This document shows, piece by piece, positions 7,638-16,231 of a stretch of DNA of 32,110 bases (the stretch's first letter is position 1; every line of letters starts with the position of its first letter). A model generated the notes under the pieces. It saw only the letters and a list, made by a program, of their open reading frames with translations. It did no database searches and had not been told where the DNA came from. Both the position numbers and the translations under genes were made by a program. This stretch comes from Lachnospiraceae bacterium (GTDB lineage Bacteria > Bacillota > Clostridia > Lachnospirales > Lachnospiraceae): the NCBI GenBank assembly GCA_017540605.1, contig JAFYAS010000027.1:1-32110 (forward strand), read 5' to 3'.

Positions 7638-8621
7638 CTACAGCATCTCAAGGAGCTGCTCAAGCCCCTGGATGAAAATAGCAAGTGTAGCGAAAAGCGT
7701 AGCTGTAAGTCCCACTACCCTTGATGGGCTCACCGGTGACTTTCCTACTATCTTTCCCGACTGTCCGTTCAGATAGAAATGATACTCTTTTCCCTTGTAA
7801 TGATATTTGTAATCCCACACGGGAAGAAGGGCAAAATTTGTCGCCTTCCTCTGATCGTTCACATGCTTTTGAACGCCCTCCATATGGTTGTAGCCCGATA
7901 TGGTGGAATTGATCCAAGCATCTGTATCCTTCGCCATCCTGGCCTTTACTCTGGGCTCAAGCTGGTTTGGATCAAAGTTGTAGCGCTCAGCGGAAAAGCC
8001 CGATAATAGTCTTGAGTCGAACTTACCCATCCTGCCGTAATCATAGGGCTCCACAAGATCCATCATATCATCAGGCATCTTGATAGAGGCGTCGGCGGGA
8101 TATCCGCTGTAGTCGATCTCAAGCTCTCTTGCCACCGCATACTTACTGGTCTCGGTGTACTCTGTATCTCCCGATGTCCAGGTTCTGATCTTCACACCTA
8201 TGGCGTTGTAATGCACATCTGTATCGAAGTCATAGAGCCAAAAGGGTACATAGATTCCTTCAAGCTTGTCCTCCATATGGGCATTGATGAAATTGCCGGG
8301 GATAAATAGCTTGTCCTTGGCGTATGCACGAAGCGCTTCTATGGCGTCATACTTATCTACCATAAAGGGAAGTGCAAGATCAGGGCCATAAGGGTACTCT
8401 ATTCTCGGATCAAGGATAATAGGAGCGCCACAGGCCTCGCATTTGCAGGACGAATCGTATTCCCCTACCTCTATGCTTGATCCGCAGGAGGGGCACTTGA
8501 AGGCGTCCTCTGTTTTTAATATTTCTTCATTGTCTTCGGTGCCACAGCTTTCGCAGACCATGCGCCCTACCTTAGGACTATAGACTACATTGCCGCCGCA
8601 ACCCTTACATTTATATACCAT
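7638..8621 (-). CDS. Zinc-ribbon protein with C-terminal membrane segment
   Basis: A 327-residue protein of the TFIIB-type zinc-ribbon group often annotated hypothetical. Four CxxC pairs in the first 62 residues (CKGCGG, CESCG, CPSCG, CEACG) form two zinc ribbons. A conserved central domain has the block EGIYVPFWLYDFDTD around residue 120. The last 25 residues are hydrophobic and could anchor it to the membrane. Relatives are commonly encoded beside TPM-domain or phage-shock-like proteins, as here. The ATG at 8621 follows GGGAGG by 10 bases. Transcription probably starts inside the upstream inverted repeat. The molecular role is unknown. Confidence 0.75.
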   Translation of the reverse strand: MVYKCKGCGGNVVYSPKVGRMVCESCGTEDNEEILKTEDAFKCPSCGSSIEVGEYDSSCKCEACGAPIILDPRIEYPYGPDLALPFMVDKYDAIEALRAYAKDKLFIPGNFINAHMEDKLEGIYVPFWLYDFDTDVHYNAIGVKIRTWTSGDTEYTETSKYAVARELEIDYSGYPADASIKMPDDMMDLVEPYDYGRMGKFDSRLLSGFSAERYNFDPNQLEPRVKARMAKDTDAWINSTISGYNHMEGVQKHVNDQRKATNFALLPVWDYKYHYKGKEYHFYLNGQSGKIVGKSPVSPSRVVGLTATLFATLAIFIQGLEQLLEML

Positions 8622-8640
8622 ATGTATTAATCCTCCCGAC

Positions 8641-8787
8641 GCACCATGAACTTGTCACAAAAATCTCGGACATCGCTCCCGCTTAGCATTTTACGCAACG
8701 GTACATAAGCGACTAAAATACAGTCGCTAAGTACCGGCGTAAAATGATAGTCCTCGATTCTTTTGTGTCAAGCTCATGGAGCTGTGC
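8641..8787. repeat. 147-bp imperfect inverted repeat, MITE-like
   Basis: Almost the whole gap between leuS and the zinc-ribbon gene folds back on itself. Matching arm blocks from outside in are CCATGAAC/GCTCATGG (one mismatch), CTTGTCACAAAA/TTTTGTGTCAAG (one mismatch), GGAC/GTCC, ATTTTACGC/GCGTAAAAT, CGGTAC/GTACCG and AGCGACT/AGTCGCT, around a centre at about 8718. There is no T-run beside it. The size and symmetry fit a miniature inverted-repeat element, though no target duplication is obvious. It carries a promoter in its right arm. Confidence 0.7.
8744..8771 (-). promoter_or_regulatory. Promoter for zinc-ribbon/TPM/glnS operon
   Basis: The minus strand has a consensus -35 TTGACA (8766-8771), a 16-base spacer and a -10 TATCAT (8744-8749, 5 of 6 matches). 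It sits inside the right arm of the inverted repeat, so the transcript would start with the repeat's inner hairpin. Confidence 0.55.
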
Positions 8788-8790
8788 TTT

Positions 8791-8809
8791 GAAATGATCA
8801 AATCATTTC
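8791..8809. repeat. Hairpin at the leuS stop codon
   Basis: GAAATGAT-CAA-ATCATTTC is a perfect 8-bp stem overlapping the leuS stop. No T-run follows, so it is at most an RNA-stabilising 3' hairpin. Confidence 0.4.
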
Positions 8810-11205
8810 ACCACAAAATTCAATATCTTACCGGGAACGTAGATCTCCTTAACTAATGTCTTTCCGTCAAGGAATGACGCTATCTTCTCGTCTGCCTTGG
8901 CGATGGAGAGTACCTCGTCCTTTTCGCCATCTGCAGGGATCACGATGGTTCCACGTACCTTGCCGTTTACCTGTACACCGATCTCCTTGGTAGCATCTAC
9001 GGTCTTGGCCTCGTCAAACTTGGGCCACTCTGCTACTGAGAGATATCCTTCTCCTCCAAGACTCTCATAGAGCTCCTCTGTGATATGAGGTGCGAAGGGT
9101 GATAAAAGCTTTAAGAAGGTGATGTAGTTATCCTTATCTATAGCTCCCTCTGCATAGATGTCATTTACAAGTGTCATCAAAGCTGCAATGGCAGTATTAA
9201 ATTTCATCTCCTCGATGTCTGAGCTTACCTTCTTGATGGTCTTGTGGAGCTTGCTCTCAAGCTCTGCGCTGATAGGCTCATTCTTTATCATCTCTGACAT
9301 TGTAGCAACTCTATCGAGGAATCTCTTACATCCCTTTACGGAATTGTCATTCCAGGGTGTTGCTGCACCGTAGTCTCCCATGAAGAGGACATAGGTTCTA
9401 AGGGTATCTGCGCCGTACTCTTCTACGATATCAAGGGGATCTACTACGTTACCCTTTGACTTACTCATCTTGTCTCCGTCAGGGCCAAGGATAAGTCCCT
9501 GTGCCGAACGCTTCTTGTAGGGCTCGGGTGTATTTACTACTCCGATATCATAAAGGAAACGATGCCAGAAACGTGAATAGATCATATGTCTTGTGACATG
9601 CTCCATACCACCGTTGTACCAATCTACAGGCATCCAGTAGTTAAGTTTTTCCTTTGCGCAGAGCTCATCGTCATTGTGGGGATCAATGTAGCGGAGGAAA
9701 TACCAGGATGATCCTGCCCACTGAGGCATGGTATCTGTCTCTCTCTTCGCATCCCTGCCACACTTAGGGCACTTGCAGTTTACAAAGCTCTCAATACGTG
9801 CAAGAGGTGACTCTCCGTCTGTACCGGGCTCAAAGTTCTCAAGCTCGGGAAGTCTAAGAGGAAGCTCCTCGAAAGGTACTGCCACATTGCCGCAGGTTTC
9901 GCAATGTACAATGGGAATAGGCTCGCCCCAATAACGCTGTCTGTTGAAAGCCCAATCCTTCATCTTGTACTGAACACCGCCGGTTCCGATGCCCTTCTTC
10001 TCAAGCTCTTCTATCATTCTCTGGATAGAATCCTTCTTGTTGTCATATCCGTTGAGGAAATCCGAATTGACCATCTCGCCGTCGCCTGTATAGGCCTCTT
10101 GGCTGATGTCGCCACCCTTGATTACCTCGATGATATCTACGCCAAATGCCTTGGCAAAATCATAGTCTCTCTGATCATGTGCGGGAACCGCCATGATAGC
10201 ACCTGTACCATAACCCATCATGACATAGTCAGCTATGAAGATGGGGATCTTCTTTCCGTTTACAGGATTGACAGCCTCGATGCCCTCGAGCTTCACACCT
10301 GTCTTGTCCTTTACCAGCTGGGTTCTCTCGAACTCTGTCTTCTTTGCGCACTCTGCCTTGTATGCGTTTATCGCATCAAGGTTTTTTAGCTTGTCTGCGT
10401 ATTTCTCGATCAAGGGATGCTCAGGAGCTATAACCATAAATGTAACACCAAAGAGGGTGTCAGGTCTTGTGGTATAGATCTTAAGCTTCTCGTCTATGCC
10501 GTCAAGAGTAAAGTCTACAAATGCACCCTTGCTCTTTCCAATCCAGTTCACCTGCTGCTGCTTGATATTCTCGGGATAGTCAACTGTCTCAAGTCCCTCA
10601 AGGAGCTTGTCTGCATACTCGGTGATACGAAGATACCACACATCCTTTGACTTCTGTACTACATCACTGTGGCAGACATCACACTTGCCGCCCTGGCTGT
10701 CCTCATTGGAAAGGACTACCTTACATGAAGGGCAATAGTTGACCAGAGTCTTGTCACGATAAGCAAGTCCCTTCTCAAACATCTTTAAAAATATCCACTG
10801 AGTCCACTTATAATAATCAACCTCTGTGGTATCTATCACTCTGTCCCAGTCAAATGAAAAGCCTACCTGTCTCATTTGATCTGAAAAATGCTTTATATTC
10901 TGATCGGTTACAACTCTTGGATGTACACCTGTCTTTATCGCATAGTTCTCAGCAGGAAGTCCAAAGGCGTCAAATCCAATAGGAAAGAGTACATTGTAGC
11001 CCTCCATACGACGCTTTCTTGCAACTACCTCTATACTTGAATACGCTTTGATATGACCCACATGCATGCCCGCACCTGAAGGATAGGGGAATTCCACAAG
11101 TCCGTAGAACTTGGGCTTGTCACTTTTATCCTTTGCCTGAAAGAGCTTGTCCTCTTCCCATTTAAGTTGCCATTTGGGTTCGATTTTCTTAAAATTGTAC
11201 TTCAC
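8803..11205 (-). CDS. leuS: Leucyl-tRNA synthetase
   Basis: Class I synthetase charging tRNA-Leu, 800 residues, of normal bacterial length. The HIGH motif is PSGAGMHVGHIKAYS near residue 45, and the KMSKS motif is intact as DGDKMSKSKGN. A zinc-binding insert (CPSC...CDVC) lies near 160-185. The CP1 editing domain shows TTRPDTLFGVTF and ends in GTGAIMAVPAHDQRDYDFA with the conserved aspartate that rejects wrong amino acids. Anticodon-binding and C-terminal domains follow. The start codon is GTG at 11203-11205, with AGGAGG 8 bases upstream. It is transcribed alone from its own promoter, and I see no T-box leader: only about 40 bases separate the promoter from the start. Confidence 0.97.
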   Translation of the reverse strand: MKYNFKKIEPKWQLKWEEDKLFQAKDKSDKPKFYGLVEFPYPSGAGMHVGHIKAYSSIEVVARKRRMEGYNVLFPIGFDAFGLPAENYAIKTGVHPRVVTDQNIKHFSDQMRQVGFSFDWDRVIDTTEVDYYKWTQWIFLKMFEKGLAYRDKTLVNYCPSCKVVLSNEDSQGGKCDVCHSDVVQKSKDVWYLRITEYADKLLEGLETVDYPENIKQQQVNWIGKSKGAFVDFTLDGIDEKLKIYTTRPDTLFGVTFMVIAPEHPLIEKYADKLKNLDAINAYKAECAKKTEFERTQLVKDKTGVKLEGIEAVNPVNGKKIPIFIADYVMMGYGTGAIMAVPAHDQRDYDFAKAFGVDIIEVIKGGDISQEAYTGDGEMVNSDFLNGYDNKKDSIQRMIEELEKKGIGTGGVQYKMKDWAFNRQRYWGEPIPIVHCETCGNVAVPFEELPLRLPELENFEPGTDGESPLARIESFVNCKCPKCGRDAKRETDTMPQWAGSSWYFLRYIDPHNDDELCAKEKLNYWMPVDWYNGGMEHVTRHMIYSRFWHRFLYDIGVVNTPEPYKKRSAQGLILGPDGDKMSKSKGNVVDPLDIVEEYGADTLRTYVLFMGDYGAATPWNDNSVKGCKRFLDRVATMSEMIKNEPISAELESKLHKTIKKVSSDIEEMKFNTAIAALMTLVNDIYAEGAIDKDNYITFLKLLSPFAPHITEELYESLGGEGYLSVAEWPKFDEAKTVDATKEIGVQVNGKVRGTIVIPADGEKDEVLSIAKADEKIASFLDGKTLVKEIYVPGKILNFVVK

Positions 11206-11243
11206 GGTCTTATCCTCCTAAAAATAAACCATAGATAAAAAGA

Positions 11244-11272
11244 ATTTTACCACTTTATCAAACACATTTCAA
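11244..11272 (-). promoter_or_regulatory. leuS promoter
   Basis: TTGAAA (11267-11272), a 17-base spacer and TAAAAT (11244-11249) on the minus strand, placed just past the terminator of the upstream operon and about 38 bases before the leuS start codon. Confidence 0.6.
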
Positions 11273-11299
11273 TAAGAAATACCTGTCGCAAGCGACAGG
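11270..11299 (-). terminator. Terminator of the corrinoid transport operon
   Basis: CCTGTCGC and GCGACAGG form a perfect 8-bp stem (11282-11299), followed on the minus strand by TATTTCTTATT. The stem is GC-rich and lies 26 bases past the ATPase stop. The T-tract is interrupted, so termination may be partial. Confidence 0.6.
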
Positions 11300-11325
11300 C
11301 ATTGACAAAGCTTGGCAATAGCAGA

Positions 11326-12081
11326 TCATATAAGAGTCTGCCCCCACAATTCTTCACTTATATCATATAATTCCTTTACATAATCATCGGTTAGGACCTC
11401 GTTCGGCCTTCCGGTCTTTTGTATTCTTCCGTCTCCTATTGTGCACACCTTATCTGCAAGTATCTTCACATCGGATAGCTCGTGCATGGATACAAGGATA
11501 GCCGGCTTTTTCTCCTTTGCTATGCGCTTTAGAGCCGATATCAACAGGAGTCTATACTTGATATCAAGATAGGATGCCGGTTCATCAAGCACCAGTACCT
11601 CAGGCTCCTGGGCTATGGCTCTGGCAAGCAACACCCTCTGCTTTTGTCCGTCAGAGAGGCAGGCGAATTCACTATCCGCTATATCAGAGATCTCAGTTAG
11701 GTCTATGGCCTCACCGATCACCTTTTTATCCTCGTCACGAAGTCTTCCAAAGCTTCCTGTATAGGGATATCTTCCCATAGCTACTATCTCTTTTACCGTC
11801 ATATATTCGGGACTTCTTCTTTCCGTCATCATAATGGATAACCTTCTTGAAAGCTCTTCTCTTCCTATATCCTGTAAATCCTTATCTCCTAATGATATCT
11901 TCCCTGAATATGCTATCTCCCTTGCGATGGCTTTTATAAGGGTGGACTTTCCCGAGCCGTTGGGACCGGCAAGCACTACGATCTCACCGGTCGCTACCGA
12001 AAGGTCTATATCTTTTATGATGGTCTTTTTTCCGTAGCCTGCGCTTAAACCCTCTATGGATATTCCTTTTGGGTTACTCAT
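11326..12081 (-). CDS. btuD: ABC transporter ATPase, BtuD-like
   Basis: Cytoplasmic ATP-hydrolysing subunit that drives a type II importer. Walker A is GPNGSGKST, the signature LSDGQKQRVLLARA, and Walker B VLVLDEP, followed by a switch histidine in SMHELSD. The length of 251 residues is typical of the FecE/BtuD/FhuC group. An upstream ATG at 12099 would give six more residues, but these are encoded by the GGAGGA ribosome site itself, so the ATG at 12081 is preferred. With that start it overlaps the permease end in ATGAGTAA, a classic coupled pair. The cobalamin riboswitch of the operon favours corrinoid over iron-siderophore transport. Confidence 0.88.
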   Translation of the reverse strand: MSNPKGISIEGLSAGYGKKTIIKDIDLSVATGEIVVLAGPNGSGKSTLIKAIAREIAYSGKISLGDKDLQDIGREELSRRLSIMMTERRSPEYMTVKEIVAMGRYPYTGSFGRLRDEDKKVIGEAIDLTEISDIADSEFACLSDGQKQRVLLARAIAQEPEVLVLDEPASYLDIKYRLLLISALKRIAKEKKPAILVSMHELSDVKILADKVCTIGDGRIQKTGRPNEVLTDDYVKELYDISEELWGQTLI

Positions 12082-13081
12082 AGGATCTCCTCCTCTCAAG
12101 CATCACAAAAAGCACCACAGGAGCACCGAATACCGAGGTCACAGAGCTTATGGATACCTCTGTAGGCGCAAAGACAAGCCTTGCGAAAAGGTCCGAAAAG
12201 AGACAGAATACCGCTCCTCCAAGAAAGCAGGCCGTGATCATCACAAAGGGATTCACAGTCTTTAACAGCCTTTTTACTATATGGGGGACTGCTATTCCCA
12301 CAAATGATACCGGTCCCGCAAATGCAGTAACCACAGCTGACATAAGACTTGAAAATATGATCAAAAGGAACCTCAATAGCTTTACATTTACACCCACATT
12401 CTTTGCATAAAGCTCTCCCGCCTGATATGCGCCTATGGGTTTTGATAAGAATAGCGTGGCTATTAGCGCTATCCCGGCTATCACTGCCATAACCTTTACA
12501 TTGTCATCATTGATGCCGGAAAAGCTTCCTAAAGACCAGTTGTGGAGATTGACTATATTGGAATCGTCAGCAAATGTCACCATAAACTCTGTGATCGCCG
12601 AGCAGATATAGCCTATCATAACTCCGCATACCACCAAAAGAGCCATATTCTTTACCCGAAGTGATACCAAAAGAACTATCGCCATAGTAAGAAGGGAGCC
12701 TATAAAGGCTGCAAGGATCATGAAAAATGAATTCATATAAATGCCCCTTGAAAGTGCCGTGATCATGGCTATGGCTACCATAAGCTTCGCACCTGAGGAT
12801 ATACCGAGGACATAGGGGCCCGCTATGGGATTGTCAAAGAAGGTCTGAAGTAAAAAGCCGGATACCGCAAGTATGCCGCCAAGTATCAGAGCTGCTAAGG
12901 CTCTCGGAAGTCTGATATCAAGAACTATGGCACTTACCGCTTCATCCGCCCCTCCGGTAAATGCAGAGAGCACCTCACCTACCGTAAGTCCCGCGCTTCC
13001 CGCTATGATATTGCACAAAAAGAGAACGACCAAAAGAGTCGCAAGAACTATATATACGGTTGTATATCTAAATGTCTTCAT
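12074..13081 (-). CDS. btuC: ABC transporter permease, BtuC/FecCD family
   Basis: Integral membrane subunit of a type II importer, 335 residues with about ten hydrophobic helices. Family blocks seen are DIRLPRALAALILGGILAVS near residue 55, GPYVLGISSGAKL near 105, and PVSFVGIAVPHIVKRL near 265. The last block contains the region that contacts the ATPase. The family carries cobalamin, haem or ferric siderophores and sequence alone does not separate them; the riboswitch points to corrinoids. The gene begins 37 bases after the binding-protein stop. The ribosome site is poor (AGAGAAG), so expression may depend on coupling to the upstream gene. Confidence 0.88.
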   Translation of the reverse strand: MKTFRYTTVYIVLATLLVVLFLCNIIAGSAGLTVGEVLSAFTGGADEAVSAIVLDIRLPRALAALILGGILAVSGFLLQTFFDNPIAGPYVLGISSGAKLMVAIAMITALSRGIYMNSFFMILAAFIGSLLTMAIVLLVSLRVKNMALLVVCGVMIGYICSAITEFMVTFADDSNIVNLHNWSLGSFSGINDDNVKVMAVIAGIALIATLFLSKPIGAYQAGELYAKNVGVNVKLLRFLLIIFSSLMSAVVTAFAGPVSFVGIAVPHIVKRLLKTVNPFVMITACFLGGAVFCLFSDLFARLVFAPTEVSISSVTSVFGAPVVLFVMLERRRSYE

Positions 13082-13118
13082 ATTCTTTATATCTTCTCTT
13101 TTATACTCTGTCTCTTTA

Positions 13119-15071
13119 TTACTTCACCCTGTAGATATATTCCCCACCCTCGTTTTTTTCATCCTCTATGATATCGCTTATCTCCTTTAAAAGCTCACAT
13201 ATTCCCGTAGGTCGCTGAAATACATCAAGGTCGGTACAATATACTCTCTTTTCCTTGACCGCCTTAAAGCCTGCAAAGAGCTTGTTCTTTTCTATGAGCT
13301 CGGAGGTATCCTTTATGCCTCCGTATATAGTTGAATTATATATCAGGATATCCGCATCCACAACATTTTTATAAAAGTCCTCAAACTGCATGTTCATAGT
13401 GGATAGGGCGTTGTCCTCTTCAGTCTCTCCCATATCGGGTACATAGTCTCCACCTGCCATCTCAACAAGCTTTGCTATATAATCTCCCGGTTTTCTTACA
13501 TTGGCAACGCCCTTGGGTGTGATATAAAAATATGCGACCTTTTTTGATATTTTTTCCTTTTCCGTGATCTTACCTACCTGCTCTTCAAAGAAGGCATCCG
13601 CTTCCTTTTCACACCCTAAAAGTGCGCCGTAAAACTTGATCCACTCAAGCCGTCCAAGGGGATGCTTTTCGTAGCTTGAATGCTCCACTATCACGGGAAT
13701 ACCCAGCTCTTCAAGCTTTTCCTTTACCTCGGGATTGTGGTAGATCATGGTGTTTTCTATGGCAAGGCTTGTACCGTCCTTCACAAGCTTTTCATAGTCG
13801 GGTGCAGAATATTTGCCAATGTAGCTTATAGCTCCACTCGCAAACAAATCCTGCACATCGGTAAGACTCCAATCTTCCCTCTTGGTGCTGGTCATAGTTA
13901 CTGTATCAAGCTTTTTCAGTTCTCTGAAATAATCCATGGATGAAGAGGATGCGACATAGATATTCTTCTCAGGATCTCTTATAAGTGTTGCTCCCACTAA
14001 AAGGTCAGAGGGGACATTGCTGTCCCCTCTTGCTATCACGAACTTATCCGTATCAGCTACGGTAAGAACCTTGATATCTTCAGAATAATTCTCTATGCTA
14101 AACTGTGTAGCATATTTAAGCTCTGTGTTTTTTGAAGTATCGCCCCCTATGCCCTTGGAGTCAAAATACAAGGTGTATTCAATCTCGTGGGGCTTGCTCA
14201 TGGCTGTTGTATCAGCCACAACCGGCATCTTGTAATCAAAAGCATCCACAGGTATCTCAAAGGTCGAATTGCCCTCTGTATTGGTCTGCTCGTACTTTAC
14301 GTCGTTTACAAGCATATAGTCATAGTTGGGACTGCTCCACTCGATGAAGGCTGTTGCCTTGCCATCCTTTATAGTGACCTTGCAGGGCGAAGTGACAGAC
14401 GCCTTTCCTGATCCTCCCTCAAGGCTTACCTCTACGGTATAGTCGCCATCGGGAAATGATGATGCTTCCTTCTTATCTCCCTCTCCCTTAGCCTCAGCTG
14501 ATACTGCGTCGACCGGAAGAGATGATGACTTCACGCAGAGCTTTCTGTCATACCACTTTTCCTTCTTCTTGCTGAAGGCAGCACAATCAAAGGCTGAATC
14601 AAGTGACTCTACAGGAATGGTAAAATGATAAGCTCCGCTTTCATCCTCAACAAAAGGAATGTAGCTATCCTCGGACTTAGCTGCTGCCTCCTCGCCGGTT
14701 CCCATAAAGAGATAGAGATAACCTGTCCCACTCATAGTCATATCGGCTGTCATCTTGCCATCGGCTACAGTCAAGGTGCAGGCTGTGATCTTGAACATAG
14801 AGGAGCTTGAATTGACCTCTACCTGATAGGTTCCCTCTTTTATGTCGGAAACCCCGATAGGTGTCATACCCTCCTCAGTCACATCACCAGCTTCCACTGT
14901 ATCTGACTGATCCGCTACCTTATCGTCCTTACTTGCTTCTGTCTCGCTTACTTCTTCCTTACTTGTTTCTTCTATAACCTCTGTTGTCGTTACTTCTTCC
15001 TTGGCACCACAGGCTGCAAACATTACGGAAAGTGCTAAGCCTGCAGCTATTATTCTAAATTTCTTTAGCAT
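13119..15071 (-). CDS. BtuF-like binding lipoprotein with two extra N-terminal beta-rich domains
   Basis: A 650-residue surface lipoprotein; signal peptide with lipobox cysteine at 21 (MFAAC), then an acidic linker to about 75. Two beta-rich domains follow (about 79-187 and 207-304), alike in layout: a GxYxVEV opening, a VxDGKxTA strand and a FxIPV strand. They recall NEAT-type or Ig-like folds, but I cannot assign them firmly. Residues 335-645 form a PF01497-type binding domain (FepB/BtuF group), with motifs such as HPLGRLEWIKFYGALLG and FYITPKGVANVRKPGDY. It is more than twice the usual BtuF size. It lies between the CbiK-like lipoprotein (15-base gap) and the permease, so it should deliver substrate to BtuCD. 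The extra domains may capture tetrapyrroles or dock with the chelatase, which is inference. Confidence 0.8.
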   Translation of the reverse strand: MLKKFRIIAAGLALSVMFAACGAKEEVTTTEVIEETSKEEVSETEASKDDKVADQSDTVEAGDVTEEGMTPIGVSDIKEGTYQVEVNSSSSMFKITACTLTVADGKMTADMTMSGTGYLYLFMGTGEEAAAKSEDSYIPFVEDESGAYHFTIPVESLDSAFDCAAFSKKKEKWYDRKLCVKSSSLPVDAVSAEAKGEGDKKEASSFPDGDYTVEVSLEGGSGKASVTSPCKVTIKDGKATAFIEWSSPNYDYMLVNDVKYEQTNTEGNSTFEIPVDAFDYKMPVVADTTAMSKPHEIEYTLYFDSKGIGGDTSKNTELKYATQFSIENYSEDIKVLTVADTDKFVIARGDSNVPSDLLVGATLIRDPEKNIYVASSSSMDYFRELKKLDTVTMTSTKREDWSLTDVQDLFASGAISYIGKYSAPDYEKLVKDGTSLAIENTMIYHNPEVKEKLEELGIPVIVEHSSYEKHPLGRLEWIKFYGALLGCEKEADAFFEEQVGKITEKEKISKKVAYFYITPKGVANVRKPGDYIAKLVEMAGGDYVPDMGETEEDNALSTMNMQFEDFYKNVVDADILIYNSTIYGGIKDTSELIEKNKLFAGFKAVKEKRVYCTDLDVFQRPTGICELLKEISDIIEDEKNEGGEYIYRVK

Positions 15072-15086
15072 TTTGTTTTTCCTTTA

Positions 15087-16151
15087 TTATTTTACCTTTT
15101 CAACTGCCTTTGCAGCGTGATCTACATACATCTTCTGGATAGCTTCCTTCTGTCCGAGACCTTCAAGAATGCACTCTACTGTAAAGCCTTCCTTGGTGAA
15201 TGCTGACTTCCATGAATCATCCTCGTCACCTGCCATATCGTTGTTGGCATGATCACCTGCAACTACCATAAGGGGCTCAAGAACTACCTTCTTGTACTTG
15301 CCTGATTCCTTTACCTTGGCGATCACATCATCAAGCGAAGGTGTTGCCTCTACTGTTCCCACAAAATAGTTCTCATAACCGTTGTCGGTAAGTACCTGCT
15401 GCATCTTTGCATATACGCCGTTGGACTCAGCCTCTGTTCCGTGACCCATAAAGCAGATAGCGGTCTCACCGTCATCATAAGACTTTGTATCAGCTGTGAT
15501 AGCCTCTGCAACAGCCTTGTAATCATCATCACTTGTAAGAAGGGGCTCAGATATCTCAAGTTTTTCAAAAGCATCTGCATAATCTGCGATCTCATTTACT
15601 ACATCATTGTACTCAAGTCCGTTCATAAGATGTGTGGGTACTACTACAAGTGTCTTTACTCCGTTGGCTACTGCTCTGTCAAGAGCTTCCTTAACATTGT
15701 CGATCACCTCGTTGTCACGCTTCTTTACATGGTCGATGATGATCTGGCTTGTGAATGCTCTTCTTGTGCTGAACTCAGGATATGCCTTCTCTAAAGCTGC
15801 CTCTATTCCACCGATGGTCAAGCGTCTGCTGTCATTGAAGCTTGTACCGAAGCTTACTACCAAAAGCTCCTTCTCGCCGATCTCGTCGCCATTTCTGGGA
15901 TCATCGAGTGAAGCATCACCTGTCTCGTAGTTCTCCTCGTCTTCTCCCTCTTCCTCTGCCTCAGAAGCTTCCTCTGTCTCTGATGCATCCTCTACTGTCT
16001 TGTCCTCATCTACTGATGCGGCCTCTTCTGACTTCTCCTCTGAAGAAGCAGCGGTAGTCTCGTAATCAACACTACCCTTCTCATCACCACAGCTGCAGAG
16101 TGCTCCAAGCATAAACATAGCAAGTGCTCCAAACAATAGTTTCTTTCTCAT
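15087..16151 (-). CDS. cbiK: Surface lipoprotein with CbiK-like cobaltochelatase domain
   Basis: Family role: CbiK (PF06180) inserts cobalt into sirohydrochlorin in the anaerobic B12 pathway, in the cytoplasm. This copy carries a lipoprotein signal with the modified cysteine at 21 (LCSC), then a very acidic linker (22-93) and a full CbiK domain (95-354). The domain starts LLVVSFGTSFNDSR and keeps PTHLMNGLE, FMGHGTE, GTVEATPS and VVAGDHANNDMAGDEDDSWK. His237, Glu268 and His301 match by motif and spacing the metal-binding His-Glu-His of the family. The start at 16151 follows AGGAGG, whereas a longer frame from 16199 runs into the riboswitch terminator. It is the first gene after a cobalamin riboswitch and precedes an ABC importer. 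It probably binds or exchanges metal in tetrapyrroles or corrinoids outside the membrane. Confidence 0.85.
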   Translation of the reverse strand: MRKKLLFGALAMFMLGALCSCGDEKGSVDYETTAASSEEKSEEAASVDEDKTVEDASETEEASEAEEEGEDEENYETGDASLDDPRNGDEIGEKELLVVSFGTSFNDSRRLTIGGIEAALEKAYPEFSTRRAFTSQIIIDHVKKRDNEVIDNVKEALDRAVANGVKTLVVVPTHLMNGLEYNDVVNEIADYADAFEKLEISEPLLTSDDDYKAVAEAITADTKSYDDGETAICFMGHGTEAESNGVYAKMQQVLTDNGYENYFVGTVEATPSLDDVIAKVKESGKYKKVVLEPLMVVAGDHANNDMAGDEDDSWKSAFTKEGFTVECILEGLGQKEAIQKMYVDHAAKAVEKVK

Positions 16152-16197
16152 TTTGAAATTCCTCCTTAGATGAATATTTGCACAGGCAAATACGCAC

Positions 16198-16231
16198 AAA
16201 AAATCGCCTAAGCCTATATCAGCTTACACGC
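16198..16231 (-). terminator. Riboswitch expression-platform terminator
   Basis: On the minus strand TAAGC and GCTTA pair around an 8-base loop, with two or three further pairs beyond a mismatch, and run into ATTTTTT (A-run at 16198-16203). It lies directly after the cobalamin aptamer and before the cbiK ribosome site, fitting termination control. Confidence 0.55.

Noticed and set aside
8803..11290. T-box leader for leuS
   Set aside because: Only about 40 bases lie between promoter and start codon and no T-box motif is visible; glnS and aspS also lack room for one.
12079..12099. Upstream ATG at 12099 as the BtuD start
   Set aside because: Its first codons are the ribosome site for the next in-frame ATG (12081), which gives the standard ATGAGTAA overlap with the permease.
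11326..13081. Iron-siderophore or haem identity for the ABC transporter
   Set aside because: FecCD-family sequence would allow it, but the cobalamin riboswitch and CbiK-like neighbour favour corrinoids or cobalt. Haem cannot be fully excluded.
16152..16199. Longer N-terminus for the CbiK-like protein
   Set aside because: The extra 16 codons lie between the riboswitch terminator and AGGAGG, and the signal peptide begins at the downstream ATG.
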